Under the pieces are notes generated by a model. That model saw only the letters and a list, made by a program, of their open reading frames with translations. It did no database searches and was not told where the DNA came from. This document shows, one piece after another, positions 54,089-64,000 of a stretch of DNA of 64,000 bases (positions are counted from its first letter, which is position 1; each line of letters opens with the position of its first letter). Location of the stretch: positions 17,966,501 through 18,030,500 of the forward strand of contig CM053794.1 of NCBI GenBank assembly GCA_028671895.1, read 5' to 3'. The DNA comes from Oenanthe sinensis (taxonomy: Eukaryota > Streptophyta > Magnoliopsida > Apiales > Apiaceae). The position numbers were made by a program, and so were the translations under genes.

Positions 54089-55204
54089 TGTAAGGAATCT
54101 ACATGTAATTTGATGATAACACTAATATTAGAATCATAGAAATTTTATTTGATGTAACCGATCAATTGATATGAAAGTTATAAATATCAATTGATCAGGA
54201 AACCATTTATCAGTTGAAGTGTTTATATGAATCAATTGATAATTTGGATTGTAGCATAGGTGTACTTAGTCTATTTCAATCGATAGGGTGTAAGTCAATT
54301 GATATTATTCCTATCAATTAATGTTAGAGTCGATTGATATAGATCATTAATTGATGTGTAAATTAAACTGTCAAATTATAATTATTTGAAGACAGGAAAT
54401 TACACAAGTGAAGGATGATCGATTGATATTGAAGCATCAATGGATAGGAGATCAATCGAAGAAGCCAAATCAAGTATTGAAGACCATCAACTGATGTGAA
54501 GACCCATCGATTGATATATCGATTGATAACATCTATCAATCGATAAGTCATTATTTATCAATCGATGGATATAAATATCAATCAAAGAAGAACATCAGTT
54601 GATGGATTAAAGGAAAGATCAATTGATATGCTTAACAGCAAATTATCAATTGATTGAGACAACACAGAAGGACTATCTGTCGAAGATCCAAAGGACAAAA
54701 GCACACCTATGGAAGACAATCTATGATGAATGTGAAGACTCAATCTGTAGTTGTATTTCAAACCTTTTACTAAAATGGAAAAAGGTAAAAGGAAGATAGA
54801 TAGAAACAATATTAAAATAGGAATTGTAAAAACAAATTTGTAGTTTATAAACAAGTGTGGTAGCATTGTTAGAAAAGAGAAGAAGTTAGACAATATTTCT
54901 TAAATCAACTGTTCAGCCTTAAAGCACTTTGTAAGAACAGTTGGTTTATTTTCTAACTTTGTAAAAACGAAGCTAGGTTTCTTTTAACCTAGGAACATTG
55001 AGTAAAAATATACATTGATGGAAAAAACAATCCATCAGTAATTTTAAATCTCTTTGTTAAGTTTTATTTTCATTTTTAATTTGTTTGAACATATTCTCTC
55101 AAATTCTCAAACATCAATAATAAATATTAAAATAAGTAAAAAGTTTTAATATTTATATTCAACCCCCCTTTCTATAAATATTGGCATAATTATGGGAAAC
55201 AACA
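54089..55204 (+). repeat. 3' LTR of copia D
   Basis: 1,116 bp, homologous end to end with 34,807-35,920 and carrying the same motif cluster. Starts with a mutated TGTAAGG and ends AACAACA, followed by CTTTG. On its left there is no polypurine tract but duplicated target-gene sequence. Confidence 0.9.
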
Positions 55205-55922
55205 CTTTGTGTCAATGTGGATGATGAAACTGAAGGTGTTGCTATAGTATTGACTGACCGTGAAGTTCAAAGGATTATAGGCAAGAATGTCTACGAAGTT
55301 ATCATGCTTCAAAAAGAGGTTTAAGAATTTTAAATCTGTTTCATATGTGATTTTCTTGCACTTCATGGAAACATATGCAAATGTAATATATGCTTCATAG
55401 TACATTGAGTTTCATTCTCAGATATATATACTTTGTAGAGTGGAAAAAAGGAAGGGCTGCCAGAAATTTTAAAGTCAGTGGAGGGAAAGCAATACACCTT
55501 CACGATTGAACTAAAAGTAGAAAATATTGAGAACAAATCATCTATGTATGATGCAAAAGACATATTTGAAGGTTTCAAAAATATTGACAACTCAGAAAGC
55601 AACATGCCATAATTCAATTCAGAGGTTAGACAAAATCTTCTAAATCTGATCATCTCCTCAATTATAGTTTTAAGTTTATACAATTGAACATAATCAACTG
55701 CTCAAGAAAAATGATGACTCTAACTTGCAGGTCTGTGAAACAACTGAGGACAATCAAACAATCTCATTGGATTCATTTAACACTCCAGACACTGATAAAT
55801 CTTCAACAGTGAAGTATACAAAGAGAAAGATTGACAACATTGAAGTGGATAACTTGGAAAGTCTGTCAAATGTTGAAGATGAAATGAAAATGGAACCAAA
55901 ATTTCATCGCCTCCAATCATAA
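55205..55922 (+). pseudogene. RPA1-like pseudogene, 3' part
   Basis: Reading resumes after element D with an OB-fold block (CVNVDDETEGVAIVLTDREV, then QRIIGKNVYEV), which together with the bases before the element completes an R-F-R-L-C-V-N-V strand. The next exon (about 55,440-55,620) reads KKEGLPEILKSVEGKQYTF, then TIELKVENIENKSSMYDAK. The last exon (55,731-55,922) is acidic and ends PKFHRLQS-stop. Exon/intron pattern and motifs agree with the RPA 70-kDa-like family. The upstream part is at 33,132-34,806. Confidence 0.75.
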
Positions 55923-56563
55923 AAAAACATTAAGAAATAACATGTAAGTTTTAGAGTTTTTATTTTCACAATATTCATTATCTTTCTCACTATTGGTATG
56001 TACATGATGCTATATATCTAAATGTGCATGCCTAGCTCCAAAAATAGGATATTTGTTCTACTATCAAGCCCTGAAACCTTCATAAAGCATGTGATATTTA
56101 TTATTTAGAAATCTTTTGTCTAAGTTGATTTTACGATGTCTCAAAAATATTATGCCTTTTGGATATTTTTTATGGATTCTAAATTTTAATTGTTATCTTT
56201 TGTCTAAGTTGAATTAACCATGTCACAAAACAATTATGCCTTTGGGATATTATGTATGCATTCTAAATTTTAATTGCAGTATATGTTATGTATTGGAATT
56301 ATTTGTCAACCATCATTGAACAATGATTCAGTTTCATAAATTTTGTTCTGACGCCTTATAAACAAGTACTATTATCACATTATAAAATTTAAAATTATTT
56401 CCATCAACCTTCAACACAAATTTATAACAAAAGAAAAACACAAATTTAAAACATAGATAATAAAATATCAACATAATCAAATATTTCAATCTAAACAACT
56501 TTCTTAAATTTTAATAACATTTTTTAAAAAAAATAGAACACATTAATAATCAATAAAAATTGC

Positions 56564-56604
56564 TAAACAGTAGCACGCACGTAGCGCGGGCAAAACAATA
56601 CTAG
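56564..56604 (+). mobile_element. Helitron-like 3' terminus (copy 2)
   Basis: The stretch CACGCACGTAGCGCGGG is two changes from a perfect stem-loop of the type common at plant Helitron 3' ends. It is followed by CAAAACAATA and CTAG (56,601-56,604), with a host T next. It lies about 680 bp after the RPA1-like pseudogene. A 5' end is not established. Confidence 0.65.
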
Positions 56605-56618
56605 TTATATATATAGAT

Positions 56619-56810
56619 TAGAGAAAAATATGTACAATACATGAGCCTCTTCTCTAACACTATGTTCCTCGGTTAAGAAAAGAAAATTGAGGAAAGAATA
56701 GAAAATACGAGAAAATGGGTTGTTTGTTTCTCTCCAAATTTTTATAAAAATGGGTAGAAATGTTTTGAGTAAAATTATATAAGGAATATTTTTTCAAATT
56801 TTTATATTTT
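56619..56810. repeat. ~190-bp direct repeat, right copy
   Basis: Near-identical to 31,284-31,480; it begins 15 bp after the Helitron-like end. Confidence 0.85.
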
Positions 56811-57832
56811 TTTCCTTTATTAAAAAAAATCCCTTGAGAACCAGTTTAAAAAAATAAAATTTTCTCTTTTTTTCTTTTTTTTTAAACAATTTTTTAGACC
56901 AAAATGTAAATTGTATTTTTGTTATATAACTTTTTGATTAAATTTAAGATTTATTATTTAAATTTAAAAATTCATATTTTAATTTTTTATATATTTTAAT
57001 TGAGCTAGACCTCGACTATTTAACTAATTAAAAAACTTTACTCAAAATTTATGACACAAATATTTTATATATAATAAAAATTATGATATATTATAAATTT
57101 GAATTAGTTACATAGTCTATTTTTCAAATTTAATTACTTTTAAATTAATTAAATATACTAATTTATTATGATAGATATAGCGATTTCTTATCCCACGTAT
57201 TTTCGAATCGTGACGCATTTTATATCGAATACTCGGATATTTTATAATACTCGGATTTCACAATCAAAATTTTAATGTTTCAACCTCTAATATTTATTTT
57301 TATTTCTTAAAAAAATAGTTTTGATTTAAATGACTCTGTATTAGATACTTATGTTATATTTATGTTATATACTATTTGATATTTATATTTTAACGCTAAT
57401 TTTGTTAATTTATATAAATGCAACTATAAATATATAAAAACCTATATACAATATGTTAATTAAATTAAAATAATTAATATTATATATTATTTAATATCTA
57501 GTTAATTCAAATAAATTATAATTAAATGTATTTTTGTTACATTATTTTTATTTTTATTTTCTATTTTTTATTCATGGTTTTTTTTGTTCTTATAATAATT
57601 ATTATATTTTTATTTGATATCATATATGATTATTTAATTATATTTTTATTTTACAATATATTGCTATTTATCTTTTAATTGTTTCAATTTTGTTGATTGA
57701 AATACAAATTGTATATATTAATTATTTTTCATTATATTTTATACTTTTTTGTAGCATAAGACTCGGCAACAACCAAACCATCTCAATACCCCATATAGTG
57801 ATGCACAAAAAGCATGATGAACTGAGATTTAT
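56811..57832. other. Very AT-rich intergenic DNA, no gene seen
   Basis: Long A/T runs with no readable protein or RNA gene. A short stretch 'cccacgtattttcgaatcgtgacgc' at about 57,193 is the only GC-richer island. Confidence 0.5.
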
Positions 57833-57975
57833 CCGGGCTATAAAAAGCCTGGGCTTTTTTCTAAAAAAATCAGGTCGGGCTTTTTTGACAAATGGGTCGG
57901 GCCTGTCATGAAAATATGAGGTCTGTTTGCGGCCCGTGGGCCAGGCCGGATTGGGCTAGATTTTATCCAGACCTG
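57833..57975. repeat. GC-rich hAT-like tract, left of the GRAS fragment
   Basis: Repeated GGGCTTTTTT and CGGGC/GGCCCG elements. It is similar, in the same orientation, to part of 58,610-58,880 (shared TTTATCCGGGC, GAGG(T/C)(C/A)TG, GGCC...GGCCGG-like blocks). Confidence 0.6.
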
Positions 57976-57992
57976 AATTTGAAAAAAAAACC

Positions 57993-58520
57993 GTGGATCA
58001 GGGGTTTCACCTAGTACATTTGTTGTTGGTGTGTGCAGAGGCAGTAGGCTGTAGAGACACTCAACATGTATACGCATTGCTAAGCCAAATCTGGACTTTT
58101 GTAAGCCCTTGGGGTGATTCGTTGCAAATAATCTCTTATTATTTTACTATGGGACTAAAATCTAGATTGTTACTTCTTAATTATGTTAAGGCAAATGGTA
58201 TATTGACAAATGGTTTAGGGGATCAATCATTGATCACCAAAGAAGAGAAACTAGAAACTTTTTATTTATTTCACCAAACAACTCCTTACATTAATTTTGG
58301 ATTTATGGCTGCAAATGATGCCATATGCCAAGCAACAGAGAGAAAAGATTTCTTGCATATTGTAGATCTTGGAATGGAACATATCCTTCAATGGTTTTAC
58401 TTGGTGAGAACATGTCAAAGAAATTAGAAGCTCCTTTAAGATAATTCTCCCAGCAATCAAGAAACTAGAATCAACACTTCTTACAGTTGTGGAACAAAAT
58501 GAATACCTTAATTGACCCTG
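57993..58520 (+). pseudogene. GRAS-family transcription factor fragment
   Basis: The open stretch LVHLLLVCAEAVGCRDTQHV is the leucine-rich region I start (LLxCAEAV) of GRAS proteins. It continues through SPWGDSLQIISYYFTMGLKS and FMAANDAICQA to LHIVDLGMEHILQW, the VHIID motif. The frame then breaks (stop at 58,425), and only a short later piece (LLTVVEQNEYLN, about 58,475-58,512, start of the second leucine-rich region) remains. The PFYRE and SAW regions are absent and no upstream exon is seen, so this is a truncated, internally deleted copy of a SCARECROW-like gene (subfamily not assigned). Confidence 0.8.
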
Positions 58521-58599
58521 CTAAGTTGCTAACACCTTTTGCTTTTTGCTAATTAAGAGTTAAAAATCATTTTATAAGAGAAAATATCAAGTCATCCAA

Positions 58600-58880
58600 C
58601 TCGGACTATATAAAAATCGCGTTTTATCCGGGCCTAACTCGGGCTTTATCTAGGCTTTACATAATCCGGGTTTTTATCCGGATTTTTAAAAATCCGGACT
58701 TCAAACCGAATTTTTCGGATTTCGGATCGGGACGGTTTTTTAGAAAAAAAGGAGGCATGTTTAGAGCCCGTAGGCCGAACCGGATCGGACCGGGCTTTTT
58801 TTCGGACCGGATTTTTTGAGCTTTTTTCCGGATCGAACCGATTCGGATTTCGGGTTTTAGATTTTTTGAACATCCCTAAC
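58600..58880. repeat. GC-rich hAT-like tract with terminal sequence
   Basis: Dense CCGGAT, CGGGCT and CCGAAT elements, ending in GAACATCCCTAA (58,868-58,879). Read in reverse this is TTAGGGATGTTC, a common hAT terminus. The matching left terminus was not found. Confidence 0.55.
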
Positions 58881-59660
58881 CCCATATATGATATAATTGT
58901 TGAGATTGATAGTTTAAATTTCCTAAAATTACAGTGGTAAACATTTAAATATAATCATTCAATAAATAATGAATAAAATTGTATCTATGTGCAGAGGCTA
59001 GTAATTTCGAAAGAAATTTTAATGCGACTGGATGGAATTATTTTAGCGGTTTCGATTCTATAGCATACAAAAGTTGAAGATGACCACTTTCCAGTCAATG
59101 GATCTATTGAAATATTAATATTCTGCTTCTTCCCTACTATAAAGATATGTAAACACATATACAACATGTCGACAAAATTTGAAATGAGAACTAACTAATT
59201 TGTTTTTATTTGATTTGTATATCTGTATTCATTTTAATAAAAAATAAATCATTTTGTTTATCAAAATCTCCATCTTTTCCGATTTGTTGACACAATTCAA
59301 AAGGGCCAGTTTTTAAAATCTACGAGTAGTATTTTTTTTATTTGATGCATCGAACAACACACAAAGATCGAATATATCCGTGTTCAGATTGCCGCAAAAA
59401 AACAAGTAAATATTATTCGGTGATAGAAAAGTCCAAGTCGTCTGTATACTAAATTTGAAATTTCTTATTTAAATTCGCAGACAGTAACGGCTTGGTAATT
59501 AATTCAATAGTACTAGTTGTCAGTTGACATATTTTTGGTTTTAGGGTATATATTGAGTGGGTGGTTGAGCCTTTAACTGCTAGACGAAACCACTGAAACT
59601 AGTTGCCAACATGATGACCACCTTACCCTCTTTGGTTCGAAAATAATTTTTCAAATATAA
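58881..59660. other. Intergenic DNA, no gene seen
   Basis: AT-rich with no readable protein or recognised repeat. Confidence 0.5.
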
Positions 59661-59662
59661 TA

Positions 59663-59896
59663 CTTCCTGTGTCCCGTTTTAACTGATGTTTGATTTTTTA
59701 GCACACATGTTATGGCGTAAAATAATAATAGTAATACTTGACGCAAAATTGTAATTCTTATGCCAAATCAAAGTTTAGGTTCTAAACTTTTATGTGATAT
59801 AAAATTTATAAAAATAATTATATTTAGATGTGATTTTTTTAATACCTAAAAATACGTGTAAAAAAATCAAAAACAGTTAAAATGGGATAGAAGGAG
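59663..59896. mobile_element. Stowaway-like MITE (Tc1/mariner)
   Basis: 234 bp with imperfect terminal inverted repeats (CTTCCTGTGTCCCGTTTTAA at the left; the right end read in reverse is CTCCTTCTATCCCATTTTAA, both followed by CTG), flanked by TA on both sides. No coding capacity; mobilised in trans by mariner-type transposase. Confidence 0.85.
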
Positions 59897-59898
59897 TA

Positions 59899-61033
59899 TA
59901 TATTTTATTATTTTTGAAAATAATAAATGAGTTGAAAAGAATATTGATACGTTATTTTTGTCCCATTATTTGAAAAGAATTTTTATACGAGTACTATTTT
60001 GATACTCATATTTTATTGTATATTTCTGCCGACCTGCATAGTCACATTAAATAAGACTTAATTATGATTTATATATTCGGAGCATGAAAATATAAGTTTA
60101 TGAACTTAAAAGAAATATTACTTTTTTTAATTTATTTACGGGTGGAGATTACCGTAAACGATTTTTGATAATCAATATTACATTTTTTATAGCGGATAAG
60201 TGAAAATTTAAAAAAAAATTATTTTAAGCGCGGATAAATAATATGACCTCGAAATTCATATAAAAAATCCTATATTAATTCTATACGTCATTAAAAATTG
60301 TTGTTAAATGATAACCCTGCATCAATCACTTGTCAGGATTCCGACCTTTCTTTATAATTATATTAATAGTTAATTCTATTTTTTTTTACAAAAATACGGT
60401 TTAAAGAGTTTGTTTTCAAGCATGTTCTTGAAAAAAAAAGAGTAAAGTCCATAGTATATGTACTCCTATTAAAGAAACGGTTTTTCTAATTTGTGCACAA
60501 CAGCACACAATAAAATCTGAGTTATCAAATTTTGATTGACTCCTACTTATTAATGATAATAGACATCATATATGCAAAAAAAATCCCACCAATAAAAAGA
60601 AACCATAAAATACGATAAAAGTAAGTAACTAATATATGTCACACACTAAAAAAGCTTAAAGAAAAACTTCGAGGTAAATTCCTATCTTTCTTTAAAAATA
60701 TCATCCAGAGTCAAGTCGTTAAGAAGTTATGAAGATAACGTTAATTTTCGAGATACGTACAATTACAATATAATGATACGTATATATTTACATAAGATAA
60801 GAAGATTAATGTGTATACGTTTCAAGTTGATATTTTAAGTCAGCCGAAATTTCAACGAAAACATAAAAGATAGTACATAGATGACTAATATGGAGTATGT
60901 TGTTTCTGCGAAATGAATACAAAAGTAGCTAATGCATTCAAAACTGGGAGTCAACACAAAGGAAAGATACAATTGTACGTTTCGTACCAATAGAGTGTAA
61001 ATTAAAATGAAGTGGAAGCCTGACTCCTTTCAT
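59899..61033. other. Upstream intergenic region of the transporter gene
   Basis: AT-rich with no readable gene. It presumably holds the promoter of the gene at 61,155, but I identify only the TATA box. Confidence 0.5.
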
Positions 61034-61040
61034 TATAAAT
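61034..61040 (+). promoter_or_regulatory. Candidate TATA box of the LHT-type gene
   Basis: TATAAAT, 121 bp before the start codon, in a GC-normal stretch. A transcription start around 61,064-61,070 would be expected. A 7-codon upstream frame (ATG at 61,067, stop ending 61,087) lies at or just after that point. Confidence 0.6.
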
Positions 61041-61154
61041 ACGGGTAAGGAGAGGTTTTAATTTTCATGGGCTTTGAGTTAAACTGAAAGTTCTCCGTTT
61101 CTGCTCATTCTGTGTTGTGTTCATATTATTCGAGCTTCGTTTTGTTGTAAAGCC

Positions 61155-63993
61155 ATGGTAACTCAACGTGAAAGTGATGATGACAACAACAATGTAATTT
61201 ATCTCTTTCTTCCTATGTGTGCTGCATGTGTTATATTCCTTTTACTCGTGCAACTTTTAGTTGGTTAATGTCTATACTGCTATCTGGTCTCGGCTGGAAG
61301 TGTTGAATAATAATAATTTGAAAGTTTTGCGTGTTATTTTTTTACGAATTGATTGAGGTGTTTGAGTGTTTATACTCTGTGTCTGACATGGATAATCGAC
61401 ATGAAACGAAACGTCTGAGATTAATGGTCCAACATTAGCATCACTTAAACATTCCTCTGTGTCTGTTAGGAAAAATGATCTGCATGTTGCTCTAGACCAT
61501 TCCTCGTATATGAATGGTCTTTGCGATGTTCCTATTTGCTTTCGATCTTAAACTGACTATCTAGATTACTAGATTTTCGTATAGTTATTATCTGCAAGAT
61601 TTCAGTTAAAGAAATTTTTGCTTGTTAGAATTTTGTAACATGTAAAACACTGATTTAATAGACTAATAATTTTCTAGACAACAGTCCGAGACCGCTACCT
61701 GCTATGATGATAAATAGTCATGTCCATTTTCACACCCTATGTTCAAGTATTCACACTAGAGCTGATTTTCTGGCTTTGAATACGATCTATTGGACTAATT
61801 AATTTGATTACGCTACTTCAAAGATGCTTAAAGTGTATAGAGATCAGACACGCACATTGTAAAGACAAAGGTATCCTGTCCCACCATCCACAAAATTTGG
61901 AGAAACAGTCAAATGCCCACATATCAAATTTGAATTTGATGATACTTTATGGTTGGAATTTTGTCTTTGCAAAGTAAATTATTCTCCCATCCAACTAAAT
62001 TTAAAAAAAAATGTTGCATCATTATTATAATATAGGTGGATCGAAGGACTGCCAGAGAGAAGGCCATCGATGACTGGCTTCCCATAACGTCTTCAAGGAA
62101 TGCAAAATGGTGGTATTCAGCATTCCACAATGTCACAGCTATGGTTGGAGCTGGAGTTCTCAGTCTACCTTATGCCATGTCAGAACTTGGATGGTAAATT
62201 TTATGCTTCATCCCAAAGAATTGAAAATTCTGTTCTTTTTTGCAGTAAATGGTCTTATGGATCAGTTACACAGTCACAATTCACAAATAATTACATGTTC
62301 ATATAGAAGTAGAGTATATCTGAAATGCTGTGCTATGTAAAAATGTTCAGGGGTCCTGGTGTAGCAGTGCTGGTTATATCATGGGTTATCACATTATACA
62401 CTTTATGGCAAATGGTGCAAATGCATGAAATGATACCTGGTAAACGTTTTGATAGATACCATGAACTAGGCCAGCAAGCTTTTGGTGAGAAGCTCGGTCT
62501 GTATATCGTGGTGCCTCAACAACTAATTGTTGAGGTTAGTGTCAACATAATCTACATGGTTACTGGAGGAAAATCCCTGCAAAAAGTCCATGATACAGTC
62601 TGCGAGGATTGCAAACATATCAAGCTCACCTACTTCATCATGATCTTTGCCTCTGTTCACTTTGTTCTCTCCCATCTCCCCAACTTCAATTCCATCTCCT
62701 GGGTTTCATTAGTAGCAGCAATCATGTCCTTGAGGTAATCGTCAATTTTCACTTACTGATCATAAATTTTGAAAAAACAGGATAAAAACAGAGCATGAAT
62801 ATGTGAGTGAAAAACTAAAGTTTGATATATGGCATGCAGCTACTCTACTATTGCTTGGGGAGCCTCTATTGACAAAGGTGTTCAAAAAGATGTGGACTAT
62901 AGCTACAAGGCTAAGTCTACACCAGGAAAAGTTTTTAACTTCTTCAGTGCATTGGGAGATGTTGCATTTGCATATGCTGGACACAATGTGGTTTTAGAAA
63001 TTCAGGCAACAATCCCTTCTACACCCGAAAAACCTTCCAAGGGTCCAATGTGGAAGGGAGTGATCGTGGCATACATAGTTGTAGCCTTGTGTTACTTCCC
63101 TGTTGCTCTTATTGGATTTTATATTTTTGGGAATGCAGTTGAAGATAATATTCTTATAAGCTTGGAAAAACCCAAATGGCTAATTGCAATGGCCAACATG
63201 TTTGTTGTTTTCCATGTTATCGGAAGCTATCAGGTACCACTACCAGCCTTTAATTGAGTTCTAAGTACATTATGTTTATCATATTTTTGTTAATTCTTGC
63301 TGATTGGCTAATTTTGTCGTCGTTACTGTAGATCTATGCTATGCCAGTATTTGATATGATTGAAACTTTGCTGGTAAAGAAATTGCATTTCAAGCCAACT
63401 GCGTCACTTCGTTTTATTACAAGAAATATATACGTTGGTAAGTAAATGTGCCTTTAGTCACTAGATTAGGGGTTGTGATTTATTTGCTAAGGGAGATACG
63501 AACTTGAGGTTAAAACCAATATTCATTGCTTTCAGCATTTACAATGTTTATCGGCATTTGCTTCCCTTTCTTTGGTGGTCTTCTTTCATTTTTTGGAGGA
63601 TTCGCTTTCGCGCCAACCACATACTTTGTAAGTTACATTTTGATTGTGCAACATCATATATATTCACTTTATAATGAAGCTAGCCTTGAAGAAAAAGCTC
63701 ACAGTTTTCATCGCTTTTATCTAGCTCCCTTGTGTAATGTGGCTTAGTATCTACAAGCCGAGGAGATTCAGTCTGTCTTGGTTTACAAACTGGGTAAGTG
63801 AATCTTAACGTTGTTTGCATATCTCCTAAATCATCTTCTGGCCTGGATTTGAATTTGTAACTGATTTAAATTTAACTGTTATCATCAATTTCAGATATGC
63901 ATTTTCATAGGCGTATGCCTAATGATTTTAGCACCTATTGGAGGGCTAAGGCAGATCATACTTCAAGCCAAGACCTATGATTTTTTCTCATAA
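61155..63993 (+). CDS. LHT1: LHT1-type lysine/histidine (amino acid) transporter
   Basis: Proton-coupled amino acid importer of the plasma membrane (AAAP family, LHT clade), with known substrates Lys, His and other neutral or acidic amino acids. Exons by GT/AG and frame: 61155-61193, 62036-62193, 62351-62734, 62840-63233, 63332-63437, 63536-63627, 63725-63793 and 63895-63993; 446 residues, the usual LHT1 length. Signatures: a charged cytosolic N-terminus with DWLPITSSRNAKWWYSAFHN, then AMVGAGVLSLPYAMSELGWG (first membrane segment), IYMVTGGKSLQK, SYSTIAWGAS, FAYAGHNVVLEIQATIPSTP and a C-terminus of LAPIGGLRQIILQAK then TYDFFS. About ten to eleven hydrophobic segments. No stop or shift; it is the only intact-looking host gene in the window. 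The gene symbol reflects clade membership; paralogues (LHT2 and others) cannot be excluded. Confidence 0.92.
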
Positions 63994-64000
63994 GCATCTA

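Larger units (their letters stand above)
34807..55204 (+). mobile_element. Copia D (SIRE/Maximus-type), disrupted
   Basis: Plus-strand element with two LTRs, mutated primer-binding site, gag, protease, integrase, RT, RNase H and a long accessory ORF. Without element E (7,971 bp plus one target copy) and the 389-bp target duplicate it would be about 12 kb. CTTTG flanks it on both sides, inside an exon of the RPA1-like gene. Many frameshifts and stops make it dead. Confidence 0.9.

Noticed and set aside
57993..58427. Functional GRAS gene
   Set aside because: Only the first leucine-rich region and the VHIID motif are present; the frame stops and the PFYRE and SAW regions are missing.
58646..58885. 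79-codon minus-strand frame rich in Pro/Lys/Arg
   Set aside because: It is a translation of the GC-rich hAT-like repeats (FGSD/PRPx patterns) and not a gene.
1..64000. tRNA, rRNA or snRNA genes
   Set aside because: The only tRNA-like matches are the short primer-binding sites; no cloverleaf or promoter boxes were seen.

Overview
The window looks like intergenic heterochromatin from a repeat-rich flowering plant, probably a eudicot. I infer this from stacked Ty1/copia and Ty3/gypsy LTR retrotransposons, hAT, Helitron and Stowaway remnants, plant GRAS and RPA1-like gene fragments, and an intron-rich amino-acid transporter gene at the right edge. The family or species cannot be named from sequence alone. 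No tRNA, rRNA or CRISPR array was seen.

Region 1 (1-10,822) is a nested stack. A minus-strand copia element (A) sits in the 3' LTR of another minus-strand copia (B), a chimera of one family's LTR and gag with another family's 3' end. B abuts a plus-strand gypsy element (G), and G lies in the LTR of copia F. A 1,523-bp segment across the B/G boundary is tandemly duplicated without visible differences and separated by a 47-bp filler. Region 2 (10,823-19,870) holds only the 3' halves of two copia elements, F (-) and H (+), fused head to head. Both carry the long accessory ORF that SIRE/Maximus-type copia elements have downstream of RNase H.

Region 3 (19,870-32,810) is AT-rich and holds DNA-transposon debris: an RPA1-like pseudogene with a Helitron-like 3' end, a ~122-bp tandem array, two hAT derivatives with terminal repeats and target duplications, hAT-like GC-rich tracts, a copia LTR and a CACTA-like terminus. 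Region 4 (33,132-56,604) is an RPA1-like pseudogene with a Helitron-like 3' end. One of its exons was hit by a full-length SIRE-type copia (D, TSD CTTTG), and D was later hit by a young, nearly intact copia (E, TSD ATCCT, 1,158-bp LTRs with six differences). A partial copy of D's own target lies just inside its 3' LTR. Region 5 (56,605-61,030) holds a GRAS gene fragment between GC-rich hAT-like tracts and a Stowaway MITE. Region 6 (61,155-63,993) is the only gene that looks functional: an eight-exon LHT1-type lysine/histidine transporter (446 residues by my splicing).

The most unusual signal is a short near-palindromic motif, ATC(A/C)(A/G)(T/C)(T/C)GA(T/C), repeated about 15-20 times in each SIRE-type LTR. 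It recurs in the RNase H/accessory-ORF spacer of D and, in coding form (Ser-Ile/Met/Thr-Asp repeats), in disordered linkers between protein domains. Other LTRs in the window carry unrelated short-motif clusters.
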